This document shows positions 46,905 to 58,768 of a stretch of DNA of 64,000 bases, in pieces. Below the pieces are notes generated by a model. It did not search any database. It saw nothing but the letters and a program-made list of their open reading frames with translations, and had not been told where the DNA came from. A program made the position numbers and the translations under genes. The number at the start of each line of letters is the position of its first letter. The stretch's first letter is position 1. Source of the stretch: Hsuehochloa calcarea (Eukaryota > Streptophyta > Magnoliopsida > Poales > Poaceae); the NCBI GenBank assembly GCA_036346395.1, contig CM070594.1, forward strand, positions 18,695,385 through 18,759,384. Direction: 5' to 3'.

Positions 46905-49900
46905 TGTAATATCCTAAATTTCAAATTTCAGTTGAAAATAAAATTTAAATTATTTTTGTGGAATTTTTTGAAATTTTAAAAGCTTTTCCTTAATTATTTC
47001 AAAGCCAAAATAATTTATTTACAAAATCCATTACCAACTTTAAGTTGAAAATATTTTATTTAAATCCAAAATATCTTAGAGAATTTCTGTAAATTTTCTC
47101 ATAATTTTTGAATTTATTTGCTATTTTCTAAATCTTAAATGAATGAATTAGATTACTTAAATTGGAAAATCAAATAAAATTTGGTGAACAGTGCTTGGGC
47201 TGAAACTTCTCTGGCCCAACCCTATTCCTCCGCGCCTCGGCCCACTTAGCTCGCCCGCTCAGTCTGTTCCTCTCACGCCTCTCAATCCCGTCCACGTCAC
47301 CTCCTCCTTCCCCGCTTTTTTCTTCGCATAGAAACCGCACCCATCGCCGCCATTACCAGCCGCATGAAGCTCCTCAGTCCCGCATTTCTCTCCCGATTCA
47401 TTGTGATTTAGTGCGCATTGAAGCCCATAATTCTCGCATCTCCCGTTTCGGGCCGTTTCCCCCTCCTTTACTCCTTAATTTATCGCCATTAACGCCGACA
47501 AGAAACGGCCGCCGCGAGCTCCGCGCATGATCTCCTCCTCCCGGCCTCCCCTCGGCCTATAAAAGGGAGCACCGGGTGCGCACTTCCCCACTCAACCTAG
47601 CGCCCCAAACCCCCTCCACCTCCTCCCTCTCAATCACTGGAATTTTGAGTTTCTTCATCGGCACCCGAAGCTTGGTTCTTCCTCGTTTCCGGCGCCGTCC
47701 AAGCCTCATCGACGCCATCAGCGGATCTATGACATCGACGCAACTACGTCGACCCTGTGTGCACACTCACTCGAGCCAAGGACCACCGGAGCTCCATCAC
47801 CGCCGTCGACTGAACTGCGCCACCGCCAATCATCGTCGCTGACGACCTTTCCGCCGCGCCCTTCTGCCGCTAGGTAGCGCACTAGTTTCCTTATCGCCCC
47901 TCGTTCTTTTGCGCGTGTTTGCGGAGCTCGCCGTCGCGCGTTGCGCCGGCTAGCTCGACGTCGAGCCACCGCTGGAGTCGGGCCAACGTGACTTAGCCAC
48001 ATCGACGCCACCTTAGCTCCAGCTCAGCCTTAGGCCCTACGTGGATGCCCACGTGGCTGCCTGCATGGCGCCGATGCCAATACACTTGCACGACTGCATT
48101 GTTTCATGAGCCAAGTCCACCGTGGACTCGTGACCTTTCGTGGACCGGTCTTCGACTATGTGGCCCACATGTTAGTGACTCAGAGCTTTTCCTTTAGCAA
48201 AATAATTCAGCCGAAATTCAATTTCCGTACTCTAACGTCAGCATGTGCAATAATTTGAATTTCTGTAGAAAAATAATTCGGTAAAATAAGGAAAATCTTA
48301 ATTTAGGTTTTAGTTAGATTTAAAACTTCCATGAGCTCGTATTTCTTCGTACGAACTCCGATTTAGGTGAATCATATTTCTAAATTTGTATAAATTCAAG
48401 ATATAGCTAACTAAACTAAAATTATTTTATTTAGAGTTAATTTGAATGTTCATTTGAATTTATTTGTCTATTATTTGAATTTAGCTTGTTTTCGCGTATA
48501 GATTTTGACAACTCCGAAGAGATCAATCCATCTAAAGAGTTAGATTACCAGGACTTCAAGCAAGGCAAGTTATACAATTGATCATATTGATATCATTATT
48601 TTAAATTTATTTAATTCTGTTTTAAATTGCTATTGCATGCATAATTTTATTCAGTAATTTAAAATTCCTAGTTATTCCAGTTCCTTTGTATAGCCAATGT
48701 TGTTCATTGAATCATCATCCCTTGTCACCTTACTCAAATAAAAATTTGAAAATAAATATATGCTTAGATATTGCTTAGGTAAAAAATATTTGATTTGAAA
48801 AATTTAGCCAAATGACCAACTATTGTTCAAAAGCCTATGACATTGTTTTGTCATGGAAGAATTTGGCAAATGTCTTTGAAAAAAATAAAATGGAAAAATT
48901 AGTTTGTACTTGGCCAAAATGGACAGCTGATGTGTGCAGGCTTTATGAACGGTCTCAATCCGGGTAGGATTGAGGCCCACGGGTTTTTTTGGAAGTCGTC
49001 CAAGTTAATTAAGGACCGGCCTTTGGGTCGCATCTTGCAAAACTACATCGTACTACCACATGTTTTGTATGGGCGGACTAGACTTATTAATTTGTAATAC
49101 CTCATTGTCTTATGTGCCATTTTGTTGAGTGGGTGTTAGTTAAACAGTATTCCCATCTAGCGCAAGAGTGGGCTTTCGGCAGGTGGTTAACCTAAAGGAA
49201 GCGAAACCTTAGCGGCCGTGTTTGCCTTGAGGTAGAGCATGGGAAAAACCTTGTGATGATTGCTTAGTTACACGCCCAAGAAAGCGTGTATTGGCCGACA
49301 TAAAGAGCAAATTATCTCTTACGTGTAAAGTTATATCCCTCTATAGAGTGTAAAACTATTCGAATAACCGTGTCCATGGTCATGGACATGCTGAGCAAAG
49401 CCACTCTAAGTTAGACTTTGTTTTTGGTTTTAAAATAATTTTAGTGAAATGATTTTAGGATGGTGAATCCTTGTGGTAAAGTCGGGCGGTTAGCCATGTG
49501 ATAGAAGGGTATCCATCACCATGTTTCATATGGAGGTTATCCACTGTAAAAACTGTCAATTTAAAATTTTGATTTACTAATAGATTAAAACTTCCTTGAA
49601 ACTTAGTATGGATATTTAAAACTGAAAATGCTGCTTTACGCAAATAAACCCTATCAGCCTCACTTGTTTACTTATGCATGCATCATATTTCTTTATTGGG
49701 TGTAACTTGTGACCACGAAGTTGTGCTCACTCTTGCTGAATAATATTTATTCAGGAGAAGACTTCTATCAAGACGGTGAGGATCCAGACGTTTAGGCCTA
49801 CGCCCCACACGATTACTTGTGGCGCATCATGTGGTCTACGACTTATTTGTTTTTTGTTGTGTTATTTTATTTGGCCTTAGGCCCTATTTTGTAATAAACT

Positions 49901-50029
49901 CTTATTCATATTAAATAAATGTGTGATATGATTGTGATGATACTTTTTGTTAGATTGTGTACACTAGCAATCCTGGACTAGTGTGAGAAACACAGAGAAT
50001 TCAGGATCCTTCGTTCCCCGGGTTCGACA
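46905..50029 (+). mobile_element. Solo LTR, long-LTR gypsy-type
   Basis: It starts TGTAATATCC and ends GGGTTCGACA. The flanking 5-mers are TATCT (46900-46904) and TGTCT (50030-50034), one mismatch, so an aged TSD. The 3125-bp sequence shares blocks with the minus-strand solo LTR at 978-4421 (for example GTGTAAAACTATTCGAATA at about 49348). No internal region or second LTR is present. Confidence 0.82.
47558..47564 (+). promoter_or_regulatory. TATA box of the solo LTR
   Basis: TATAAAA within CGGCCTATAAAAGGGAGC, followed by the C-rich leader of the LTR. This is a strong plant core-promoter match by eye; activity is not shown. Confidence 0.6.
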
Positions 50030-50034
50030 TGTCT

Positions 50035-50409
50035 CCTGCAATATGTTAACCGCCAACATACGGGAATGCACACGAAAAATCAATGGTAACTTGAAGCAGT
50101 CGCACATATGCCATGTTTGGTTGTGCACCGAAGCGTGTCATACTCATAAAAAATGTGCACCAAAGCGTACCATACTCATCGAAAATGACACATGCATAAA
50201 TTAGCAAGTGCGATCTGCAACTGCATCACCACCAGAAGCTATATCCTTTACTCGAAGCAAATATAACTCCTGAAATAAAATTTAATGACATATCGGATTT
50301 TGTTGATCCTGAATGAGCTAAATTTGGCCAAGTTAATTCTGGCATTACAAATTAAAATCAGGTATACAATTTATCACCGTGAATTAAATATGGTGTTCCT
50401 GTTGAACAA
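50035..50409. other. Unassigned sequence between solo LTR and small MULE
   Basis: No gene is seen. A short near-repeat (GCACCGAAGCGTGTCATACTCAT and GCACCAAAGCGTACC) lies at about 50126-50178. Confidence 0.45.
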
Positions 50410-50419
50410 TAAATATTCC

Positions 50420-50591
50420 GGAATAAGTCCATTCTTCGTCCTTCAACTATACCCGATGATTAATTTTGGTCCCTGAACTTAAATACCGGATATAACGCAC
50501 CTCAAACTTTCCATACCGGGCAAATCGTGTCCCTCCGTGCGTGAAACGGCGGTTTAGGCCGACGTGGCATCCACGCTGGCGCTGAGTCGGC
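50420..50591. repeat. Left TIR of the small MULE
   Basis: GGAATAAGTCCATTCTTCGT outermost, ending GCGCTGAGTCGGC. Confidence 0.92.
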
Positions 50592-50780
50592 GACACAGAA
50601 CTCGCATGAACAAACTAGATGCACACTCCAGCAACGCGTATTTTTTTTATGCACACTTTGGCGTATCACGCTTTGAAAGATCAAAGCGCAAGCACGCAAT
50701 GCATTATATTTTCCGGAAAATGTATTGCGAAATCAACAAGATTAAAACAAAAGGAATAACACGTCGATCTCGCCCGCTTG

Positions 50781-51219
50781 TTAACTCTCGTAGGCGCAAC
50801 GCTCACTCAAGCCGCAGCGCCGCCGCGCAGCGCCGTCATCGACCACCCATCGCCGCGCGCGCGCAGCAGTTCGGCGTCTTGTGAACGCTGAACGCGCTCG
50901 CGCCGCCCACCACCCGCAGCGTCTCCTCCCCGTCGCCGCCGCCGCCGCCGCGGCCGGGCGCGCGCTTGCTCTCGGCCGCCTCGACGCAGAGGTCGCCGGA
51001 CAGCCGGCCGAGGCGAACTCCGGATGCACCATGTCGAACACCGGCATCGCCGAGCCCCTCGCCGGGAGCAAGAACCCGAGGCGCGCCGAGGATCTCGACG
51101 TGCTCTCCGCCCGCCGTCATCCTGTGGCGAAACACATAGCGCCGCCACGCCGCTTCTCGTTCATGGTGCACCACTCCCTGCTTCTGCAAGGTTCCTGGCA
51201 CCGTCGGATGGATGTACAC
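50781..51219 (-). other. GC-rich cargo of the small MULE, possible captured gene fragment
   Basis: The minus strand carries a 127-codon frame (50836-51219) and overlapping frames of similar length, and the plus strand is also open. Frame choice is therefore not supported by length alone in such GC-rich DNA. The CGCCGCCGCCGCC run at about 50936-50953 would give a glycine, alanine or arginine run depending on frame. I recognise no domain. Confidence 0.45.
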
Positions 51220-51385
51220 CGTAAGAGTGCGAAGATTCGGAGGGGCCTGCCTAACATTATCGGCGTCGGCTCATTCTTTCGTGGCTGCGGTTTTCTTAGG
51301 AATAAGTCACCACGCAGAAGATGATCCTAGCCGCCGCCGAGAGCGAGAGAGTGAGCGAGAGGGAGAGAGAGCGACCGAGTGCGAG

Positions 51386-51557
51386 GCCGACTCAGCGCCA
51401 GCGTGGATGCCACGTCGGCCCAAACCGCCGTCTCACGCACGGAGGGACACGATTTGCCCGGTATGGAAAGTTTGAGGTGCGTTATATCCGGTATTTAAGT
51501 TCAGGGACCAAAATTAATCATCGGGTATAGTTGAGGGACGAAGAATGGACTTATTCC
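51386..51557. repeat. Right TIR of the small MULE
   Basis: Reverse complement of the left TIR with three substitutions. Confidence 0.92.
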
Positions 51558-51567
51558 TAAATATTCC

Positions 51568-52461
51568 CATCGAATAATTATACTATTTGGGTAATTCAAC
51601 TAATATTTGAAGTCCAGAAGAAAATATAGTATTTTCGTAAAGATTAACTATGGTCAAATATTTTATGTTCCAGCATTATATTTCTATTCTTGAAGAGCAT
51701 CCTGTAGTTTTATGCTGTTAGAACACACTGCTTATGACCATAAGAAAATATGTTGCGTAATTATAAACTTGAAGTTTAATGATCCAAATTATTTGAAATA
51801 AGGTATGAGTAACTAGATCAAAACTTGGGGAAAATAATAAAGATGGTAGTCTATAGAATAAGTCTGCCAACTCTCGAACCCTGTATGGGACCTTCATCGC
51901 AGATTAATGACCAACCCGAAGTTGGAATATCCTACAGAATATTAGGATCATATAGTTTTCTTGCCACTACACTGATAAAAGTCTAGCTCACTGCATATAA
52001 TTATCAAACCCTTATTGAAATAAGTGTGTATTAGAGGAATCAAACATTTCTCATATGTTATCAGCACTGTAGCATACACCTTTGGGCCACCATAAGTTGT
52101 TGGACATCATGTTGGATCTTAAATTCAATCAATCATGTGCCCATGAAATGGGAATTTTGTGATATGCTATTAATAAAGATCTGATCTCGGCGTTAGGGGG
52201 ACATAAATGCCCAAAAGGTCAAATGTTGTTGTATTTTTCAGAAGGAAAAGGCCTTTAGTACGAAGATACACGTACTAGTCAATGTAAACTTAATGTTTAC
52301 TTCATACTCCAATGCGCTAGAAGCGGGGAGCCTAGAAGATACTTTCCAATTGTGGAGGAGTTACCACAATGTTTACTTGTAGTAAATACGTCGCTAAGAG
52401 TGGAATACCCCAGGTTGAATAGTATATTTTCCGATGGTTTATTATTGATCTTATGAATGAA
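51568..52461. other. Unassigned AT-rich sequence
   Basis: No gene or element boundary was found between the small MULE and the LTR that starts at 52462. Confidence 0.45.
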
Positions 52462-53177
52462 TGTTGGGGATTCTCCTTAAGTTAAACTACACAGAAAAAT
52501 ACACGAGGATTTTATACAGCTTCGGCCTTATCCTGATAGAATAATAACCCTACTGTTGTGTTATTGTACTGACTATTCTTTATAATAGGGAAGAAATCAC
52601 TAGAACTAGGGCTTAATAACTTCTATCTGTTGATCTTGTGTTCATTGTTGTTATCTCTCTTGTTCTTTATATAGTGTGTGAAAGGGTGGCAGTTGTCCCG
52701 TGTCAAGAGACGTCTCACTGTTTGATAAAATACGCACGTTATGTGACGGTTATTATGAGATACTAATCCTCCCATGTCGCCTTGCAGTCCTGGAGAATAA
52801 TAGCACATATTAACTAATATGTGTATTAAACACATCGCATAAATGTTCTTAGTCGATTGTGCCCATATGCCTGTTTGTTTTGTTGACTATAGTGTGATCA
52901 TAGTAAAGCTTACGACCATTAAGTGATCGTTTTAAGGCTTACGATCATGAGATGGTCGTAGGAAATATTACGACCACTAGATAGTTGTAGAAGTACTTAC
53001 GACCATATAGGGTGGTCATAAAATGGTTTACGACCACTCGGCTAAGCTCCTCCCTTATTAATGATATGGGGTATCCTTACGAATAGCATAAATATATTGC
53101 TATCTATAATAACAAATATAGATAAGTAATTTAATTAATTAAGGATTATTATATCCTTTTCATCTAGCTCCCCAACT
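52462..53177 (-). repeat. Probable minus-strand LTR (solo or remnant)
   Basis: The edges are inverted: TGTTGGGGA at 52462 and TCCCCAACT at 53177, the last base mutated from A. On the minus strand a TATATAAAG box (about 52668-52676) is followed by a transcript-like region ending in CCCCAACA. Upstream of it, at 52895-53040, are repeated TACGACCA/TGGTCGTA motifs, as in a U3 region. No TSD, primer site or purine tract is evident. Confidence 0.55.
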
Positions 53178-53586
53178 TTAAGTGAAAGTAACTTACTTGG
53201 AAAGGAGGTCGTATAATAGTGGTCGGAAGCAGAGTCTTTCCGACTGGTATTTCATTTGAGCAGAAATTGACTTGGTCAAGAAGGTAATTTTACTTGAGTG
53301 TTGAAAAGACCAAACTGCTTTTCCCGAAAGGACATATTAAGGAATGTGAACCGACTATCACATATTTGTCTATTGGGAGAGGTTTCCGAAAGGGTGGTAA
53401 CTGTTGGGTTCCCACGAGTTTTAACTCAGACCAGCGGTTATAAAAATCTACTAAAGGCGTGACTTAGGGTTTTTACTTTTCCCGTTTGCTTCAACTGTTC
53501 TTGAGCTATCGTTCTCTCTGCCGCCAACCAAGTCTGCAATCTTTCCCCAAATTCTTCCAAATCCAAATCAAACTCACTCAGAAGAA
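53178..53586 (+). promoter_or_regulatory. Promoter and 5' leader of the PF04195-like gene
   Basis: TATAAAA at 53439-53445 precedes a CT-rich leader (CCAAATCCAAATCAAACTC) that runs to ATG at 53587. This is a typical plant transposon-gene 5' end. Promoter use is inferred. Confidence 0.5.
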
Positions 53587-53590
53587 ATGG

Positions 53591-55992
53591 TGTAATACTC
53601 CGAAAAATAATAATAATATTAATATTAGTAATAATCGCGTCTTAAGGGTCGGAGGGTAATTATTTAAATAGTGATAATAATTAACTAATTATTAACCTCT
53701 TAAGGGCCTGGGTATAATTAAATAAAATAGTATACACAAAAAAAAATAGAATTTCAGAATTTTAGGAGCTATATAAATGGATTGTGGATTTTTTTTCTAG
53801 AAACCCTAATAGCCTTTCCTTTCCACCGAGCCGCCAACAAATTTCTCTGCCGATTGCTACGTCGCCCCATCCCTCTGCGTTCTTTGCCGCATTCTTTGAG
53901 CTCGCACGCGTGCGCAGTGCGGTGTTGCTTCTCGCGTTGCCGTGCCGCCATTGCCACCTTTTGCTTGCGCCAGCTTCGCTGAGCCCGACCAAGTCTTGCG
54001 CTGCGTCTGACAAATTGTTCTGCTGCGTGTCTTTGTCTTCGCCGCTCCTGCTGCGCCGTTCTACTTGGGCGAAGATGCGTTGTTCTGCTGCCGGTCTTTG
54101 TTGCTTTCTCGCTGCCATCGCTACGCTATAGCCGAGCCGAGACCCTGCTGAAGATCGCTAGCTGCTGCCGCCGAGTGTTGCTTCCAATAGGCATTGTTGG
54201 CGCTGATTTTCTTTTCTTTCTTTGTCTTCTTCGGTTTTTGCTGCTTCTTTGGTTTTCCGCATACTTCTTGCCGGTCTCTGCGCGGTCTTGCTGCGCTAAG
54301 CCGAGCCGTCTCTGCTGTTGCTGCGTTTCCTTGTAAGTACATGCAGCAATTAGAGCTTATCATCAAGATTAATTAGAGAAGCTGGTTAATAGATCTATTT
54401 ATTATGCCGTTCCGTTGTACGATTTATTCGGATGTCTTAATGACAAATTTTGAAAATATCATCTACTGGTTAATTGTAGATAATTTCGATAGCTTTCTAT
54501 AGCATATTTTATTACGTCAATCGGACAAGTAGAATTTGAGTTATGATTTTCGGAAGACCGCTGTTTTTACGGTTGTCGTCTTTCGGCGCTGTTTTGGTAG
54601 ACTGTAGATTAAAAATAGTAAATAGCTTAATTAGAGTTTTTGATCTTCATGAAAGTTGTAGATAATTGTCCAATGGTTCTGTAGAATCTGAGAACGCGCA
54701 TTTTGGTTGAGTAAAACAAAAGTTATGAATTTAGTAAGACTGCTGTTCCGAAGCGGACAGATCGGCTTTCTGGGCTAAATACGGAGGGTTAGATGATTTA
54801 ATTAGAAGTCTTTGTAATCTAAGAAAATGTGGATAATTTTATGAAGAATCCAGAATGGGGTGGTTTGTGGTGATCGGACTTTCGAGTCAAAAGTTACGTC
54901 TGTTTTAGTACTAATACAACTATGGGTAATTACTCGGTACCGGTGTAACGTGGTATATTTGGGGACGTGTAGGAGCGATGTATATTGATTGTTATTCCTA
55001 TGATGCTGTAGCTTGTATTGAGATGTGTGTATTTAATGTAGGAGAAGCGTCGTACTTGTTGCCATCTGCTAGCCAAATTGTGCGTCGCAACTAGTAAAGG
55101 CAAGTACATGGTAGACAGCGATCAATGATCGATCACTGTTTTCTTTATCTTCCATTACCATTATTGTTGTTCTTTTATTTGGTTTAATTGCAAACAATGA
55201 ATTGGTATGTTTATATCTTTGTTGACAAGCATGATGGAAAGTTGAATATGATGTTTATGATGGAGGTTGCATGTTTGCATTCATAAGCATCTTTGCATAA
55301 GAGAAGGTGATCATGATTGATCACAACTCCACGGGAGTGGAGGAGGTCCCCGATCCTTGAGGAGGAACGGGCTTGAGAGTGAATGTTGTCGCGAGCATTC
55401 ACTCACGCTATACCGGTATACGCGAAAGAAGTGCATGTGGACATATAGATTAGAGATGCATTGATATTTGAGATTGATGAATGAGGATGTTAATGGAAGT
55501 ACATGTGATGATAATGAAGTTATTGAATGCTGTTGATTTATTATTGTTCGTTGTTTATGGATGTGTTTGCTGAGTCGTGGACTCACCCTTGCTCTATTGT
55601 TGTCTTTAGGTGATCTTCGAGGATGCCGTAACTGAGAGCGAGTAGAGCACATGGACATCACATGATCATACGCCATGATAATCTTTTCTTTCAATATTGG
55701 TTTACACATGGACATGTTAGAGGTTGAATAAAGTTTAGGACAATGTTTGGACTAGACTATTTGCTTTATTAATTTGGGTTCATATATTGATGCTACTTTG
55801 GATTATTTACTTGATTATCATTCCCATTGATTATTTGTTACCACTTGATTCATAATTATGCATTGCTCTTTTGTGGTCCATGAATATGATTATCATTGTT
55901 TTCTTGCTGTAATTATATAGTGTGTCAATAATTATTAGTTTAGAGAGTAGTGTGGTGGCACTCTAGACTCAGTGTTGGGCTGGGGTGTTACA
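53591..55992 (+). mobile_element. Solo LTR on the start codon of the PF04195-like gene, TSD AATGG
   Basis: It starts TGTAATACTCCG and ends GGGGTGTTACA, 2402 bp. AATGG flanks both sides (53586-53590 and 55993-55997). The TSD contains the ATG, so the downstream copy at 55994-55996 re-creates the start codon. It belongs to the same group as the solo LTR at 38178-40408 (shared ends and a GACTCACCCTTGCT-type block near 55582). Confidence 0.93.
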
Positions 55993-56096
55993 AATGGCTA
56001 GGACCGTTTTCAAGTGGGAGAAATCTGAGATGGATGAGGAGAAGATGACTGCTTTGGTCGTACCAGAGACTGAGGCACGCTTTGGTGAAGTGTACT

Positions 56097-57061
56097 AATA
56101 CTCAGCACTGGCCCTCGAGTGAAAAGGACACTGATGCGGCCCGAGTACGCTCTGCTAATTTAACGCGTGCTCCTGTTATTTCATATATGCTAGACGAGTA
56201 CAAACGTGTGTGTACACAATCACGCGTGGGGGAAGACGGCCGTGCTGTGCATGAAGAAAACTTAACGCGTGCACACGGTACCCAAGGAGCAGAACATGCA
56301 GTGCATGTGTTTGGGACCCGGGAGGAGGCGAGATTGAACCGGGAGGAGTTCTGCAGGTTCACGTTTTTAATGAGGAGACTAGCTCGGATTACTGGGAAAT
56401 TAAGGAAAGAAATCAGATTTATCATGGAGATAAAGGCAGCGTTATTTCTGTTGGGCGTGGATTTCTTCTCTTTGTTCGTTCCTGCCTATCCTTGAGAGCA
56501 CTAGGGTGGGGCCCACCAGCAGTACGGGAATTAAGATGGTGCACCCAGTACCAGGGTCGGTTTGATTTATTCGTTAATCATGTATTATAGTTCTGGCTCG
56601 GTCCGAGATGTAAAAGGGCCGGACAAATTTGTTTGATTTTGCTAAATTGGTTTAGAGTTCTTGTTTGTGTGGGCCTGCATGCCGAGTTGTGTGTGTACAT
56701 GCCTATAAAAATCAAATGAGTTACGTCCATTAAAACACATGTGTGTTGGCCTTCGGCTGTTAGAGTTCATCTCTGTTTTATACGTATTCTTGTGAATTTC
56801 AATCTAAGATTTTATCTTGGCGTGAGGGTTCCTACTATAGTGTAGGTATTTGCTAGCTGGATCTTGAGATCCCCTTGTCCTAGGTTATGCGTTGTGGTGC
56901 GCACTGTTGTGGACATTATCTATCCCAGGGCAAATTGCATCCTATAATTTGTGTTCCACATATTTGTTCGAAAAATACCAATGTGAAAGATCGGGCAACC
57001 TACGGATTTAATCTTGTCTCGAGGTTTGATCCACATTAAACACCATTCCAGTATTCTAGGC
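56097..57061. mobile_element. Unclassified 965-bp insertion flanked by GTACT
   Basis: GTACT lies at 56092-56096 and 57062-57066, and coding similarity of the PF04195-like gene resumes exactly after it. The insertion starts AATACTCAGC and ends TATTCTAGGC, so it lacks TG...CA ends. AATACT at the start and AGTATT six bases from the end give a weak inverted match. It contains CTATAAAAAT (about 56703) and a 137-codon frame (56082-56495, beginning just outside it) with no signature. It could be an aged solo LTR or a DNA element. Confidence 0.55.
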
Positions 57062-58256
57062 GTACTGTGAATGCGGTTTTCGATTGCCCGTTCACCCTTT
57101 TCTAATGGTCATACTCTAGCATTTTGGCGTGAAATTGATGAACTTGGTTCCCAATTCTATCACAATACCGAGTGTATATGTTTATCTGTGCGAAGCCTAT
57201 CTGAGAATTCTTCTAGATTTGGATCTCTTCCGTTATTACTACGGGATGGGCAAGCACAGCGGATTCGCAGGCAGCTGCAGTATGAAGCTCCACGATGGAA
57301 AGTCGAGGGAGTACATTTAGATGTTCATCCGGTCATCGTGGTCAGAGTGTAAGAACAGGTGGTTCTATTGGACCTTGTCCAAGGACAATTGTCTTTTCTT
57401 CATAGGGAAGCCCACAGAGAAGAGTTCATCTTGTGACTCGGCTCCAAGTGACCTCGACCGGATCACACGTACATTTCAGGGAAGAGGGTGATTGGATGGC
57501 ACGTGGTGACAGATTTGAGGGAAGGGCGGCTAACTGGATGGTACGTGGTCAGAGATTTCATCATGCACCGCATTAGTCCACTGAAGGATCTAGTACACCC
57601 CATGTGGAAGTACTCGGGGACTACTGACCCGACTAGAGATTATGAAGGAGCTAAAGTAATAATAAACATAGCCCTTTTATTAATTTTGAGAAGGATTGTT
57701 GATTATATCTTCGTAATCGTAGATCTTTCATAAAATAAAATTAACGCTCGAGTCAAGCTCAATTATGAAAAGGCTCTTACAGCCACAGCAGGAGCTCCTC
57801 AAATCCTAGCGGTCGTAACCGAGGAAAAAAAAGAGGAAAGAATGACTAAAGGTAATCAAATTTTCATTTCGTCTTTAGGGTTCAGTAGTAGTAAAATTCG
57901 ACCACTTGACAATATTTGTTTTCTAACTTGTGCAGAAAGTAGGAATGGCAAACCATCAAGATGACCAAGAGATCGAATTAAAGGCTGTCGAAGATGAGTC
58001 AGAGAAAGACAGAGTTCCCCTGACCAAAAGGCGTCGGCTTCTAAAGTTCATCGAGAAGAAGAAGAAGAAGGATAGAAGTTCAAGTTGCACCCTTCCTTGG
58101 ACCATCCCGGTCCAGCAGTTCTTTACAGACATGATCTCTACAGAGAAAAGGGGCGTGGTTGAAGAACTTAAACATAAAGCCACCAAGACCAATGTACCCT
58201 TCTACTGCGATAATAAAATATTTTCAGTTTCTGCTTCTCATGGTTTTGTCAAGTAA

Positions 58257-58768
58257 AAAGAAAAGGAGTACTGAAAAAGTTTTATATCTTTTGTGAAGGT
58301 GACCTCTGCAATAGTAGAGCCTGTGGTCGAGGTGAGTACTATCCCTCGGGTGGTCGAAGTCGGTTCTGACCATCAAGATGGGTAGGTAGCTCAGGGAGCT
58401 CTAGCTCTCGTTCAAGACCTACGACCAGATGTGGTCGTAGAGGTCCCAACTCTTCCTCAAGACATTTGACCAGATGTGGTTGAAGAAGTCACGGCCCCTC
58501 AAGCTTGTGACACTAGAAGCCTTCTAGAGGCTGAAGGTGTCACAAAAATTGGGGCGGCCGAAGAAGAGAAGAAGAAGAAGTCTTCCTTGTGAAAGGTTTC
58601 TTCTGGATTCAAAATTATACCCTGGAAGCCAAGGTATGTACAATTAAAATTTGAAAAATTGTTTTTATCTTTTAATTTCACAGTTTGACATGTCTTTCTA
58701 TTTTCTTGTTGTTTTAGTCCTGCTTCTCCAGCCCCCTGGATGCTTCTGTTGAGAGGCCCGCCGTTGTC
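58257..58768 (+). other. Degenerate continuation of the PF04195-like gene
   Basis: Repeated GGTCGA/GACCAGATGTGGT blocks and short lysine/glutamate-rich frames are probably decayed 3' exons and introns. Confidence 0.4.

Larger units (their letters stand above)
50420..51557. mobile_element. Small MULE (Pack-MULE candidate) with 172-bp TIRs
   Basis: The TIRs are 50420-50591 and 51386-51557, 172 bp each with three differences by eye. The flanking duplication is TAAATATTCC (50410-50419 and 51558-51567). The termini read GGAATAAGTCC, a diverged form of the large MULE's GGAACAAGTCC. The 794-bp interior has no transposase. It contains a GC-rich part (50790-51220) next to AT-rich sequence, which is the usual look of a captured gene fragment. 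Near-identical TIRs and an intact TSD indicate recent movement. Confidence 0.93.
53587..58256 (+). pseudogene. 'Putative gypsy type transposon' (PF04195-like) gene, twice interrupted
   Basis: The coding pieces are the start codon at 53587-53589, 55994-56096, and 57062 onward, with 57930-58256 as a later exon. Segments such as FKWEKSEMDEEKM, then across the second insertion GFRLPVHPF, YVYLCEAYL and DLFRYYYGMGKHSGF resemble the plant family annotated as putative gypsy-type transposon protein, found in rice next to gypsy elements. A stop follows shortly after 57062, near 57118. The later exon encodes a charged, lysine-rich region with VPLTKRRRL and an RSSSCTLPW stretch. A solo LTR (53591-55992) and an unclassified insertion (56097-57061) split it. 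Molecular function of the family is not known to me. Confidence 0.75.

Noticed and set aside
50807..51148. Arg- and Ala-rich frames in the small MULE as real proteins
   Set aside because: Frames of similar length are open on both strands in GC-rich DNA, so openness is not evidence of coding. Only a possible captured fragment is reported.
52462..53177. 5' LTR of an element containing the PF04195-like gene
   Set aside because: The TATA box and transcript-like order run on the minus strand, opposite to the gene, and no primer binding site lies on the gene side. It is treated as a separate LTR.
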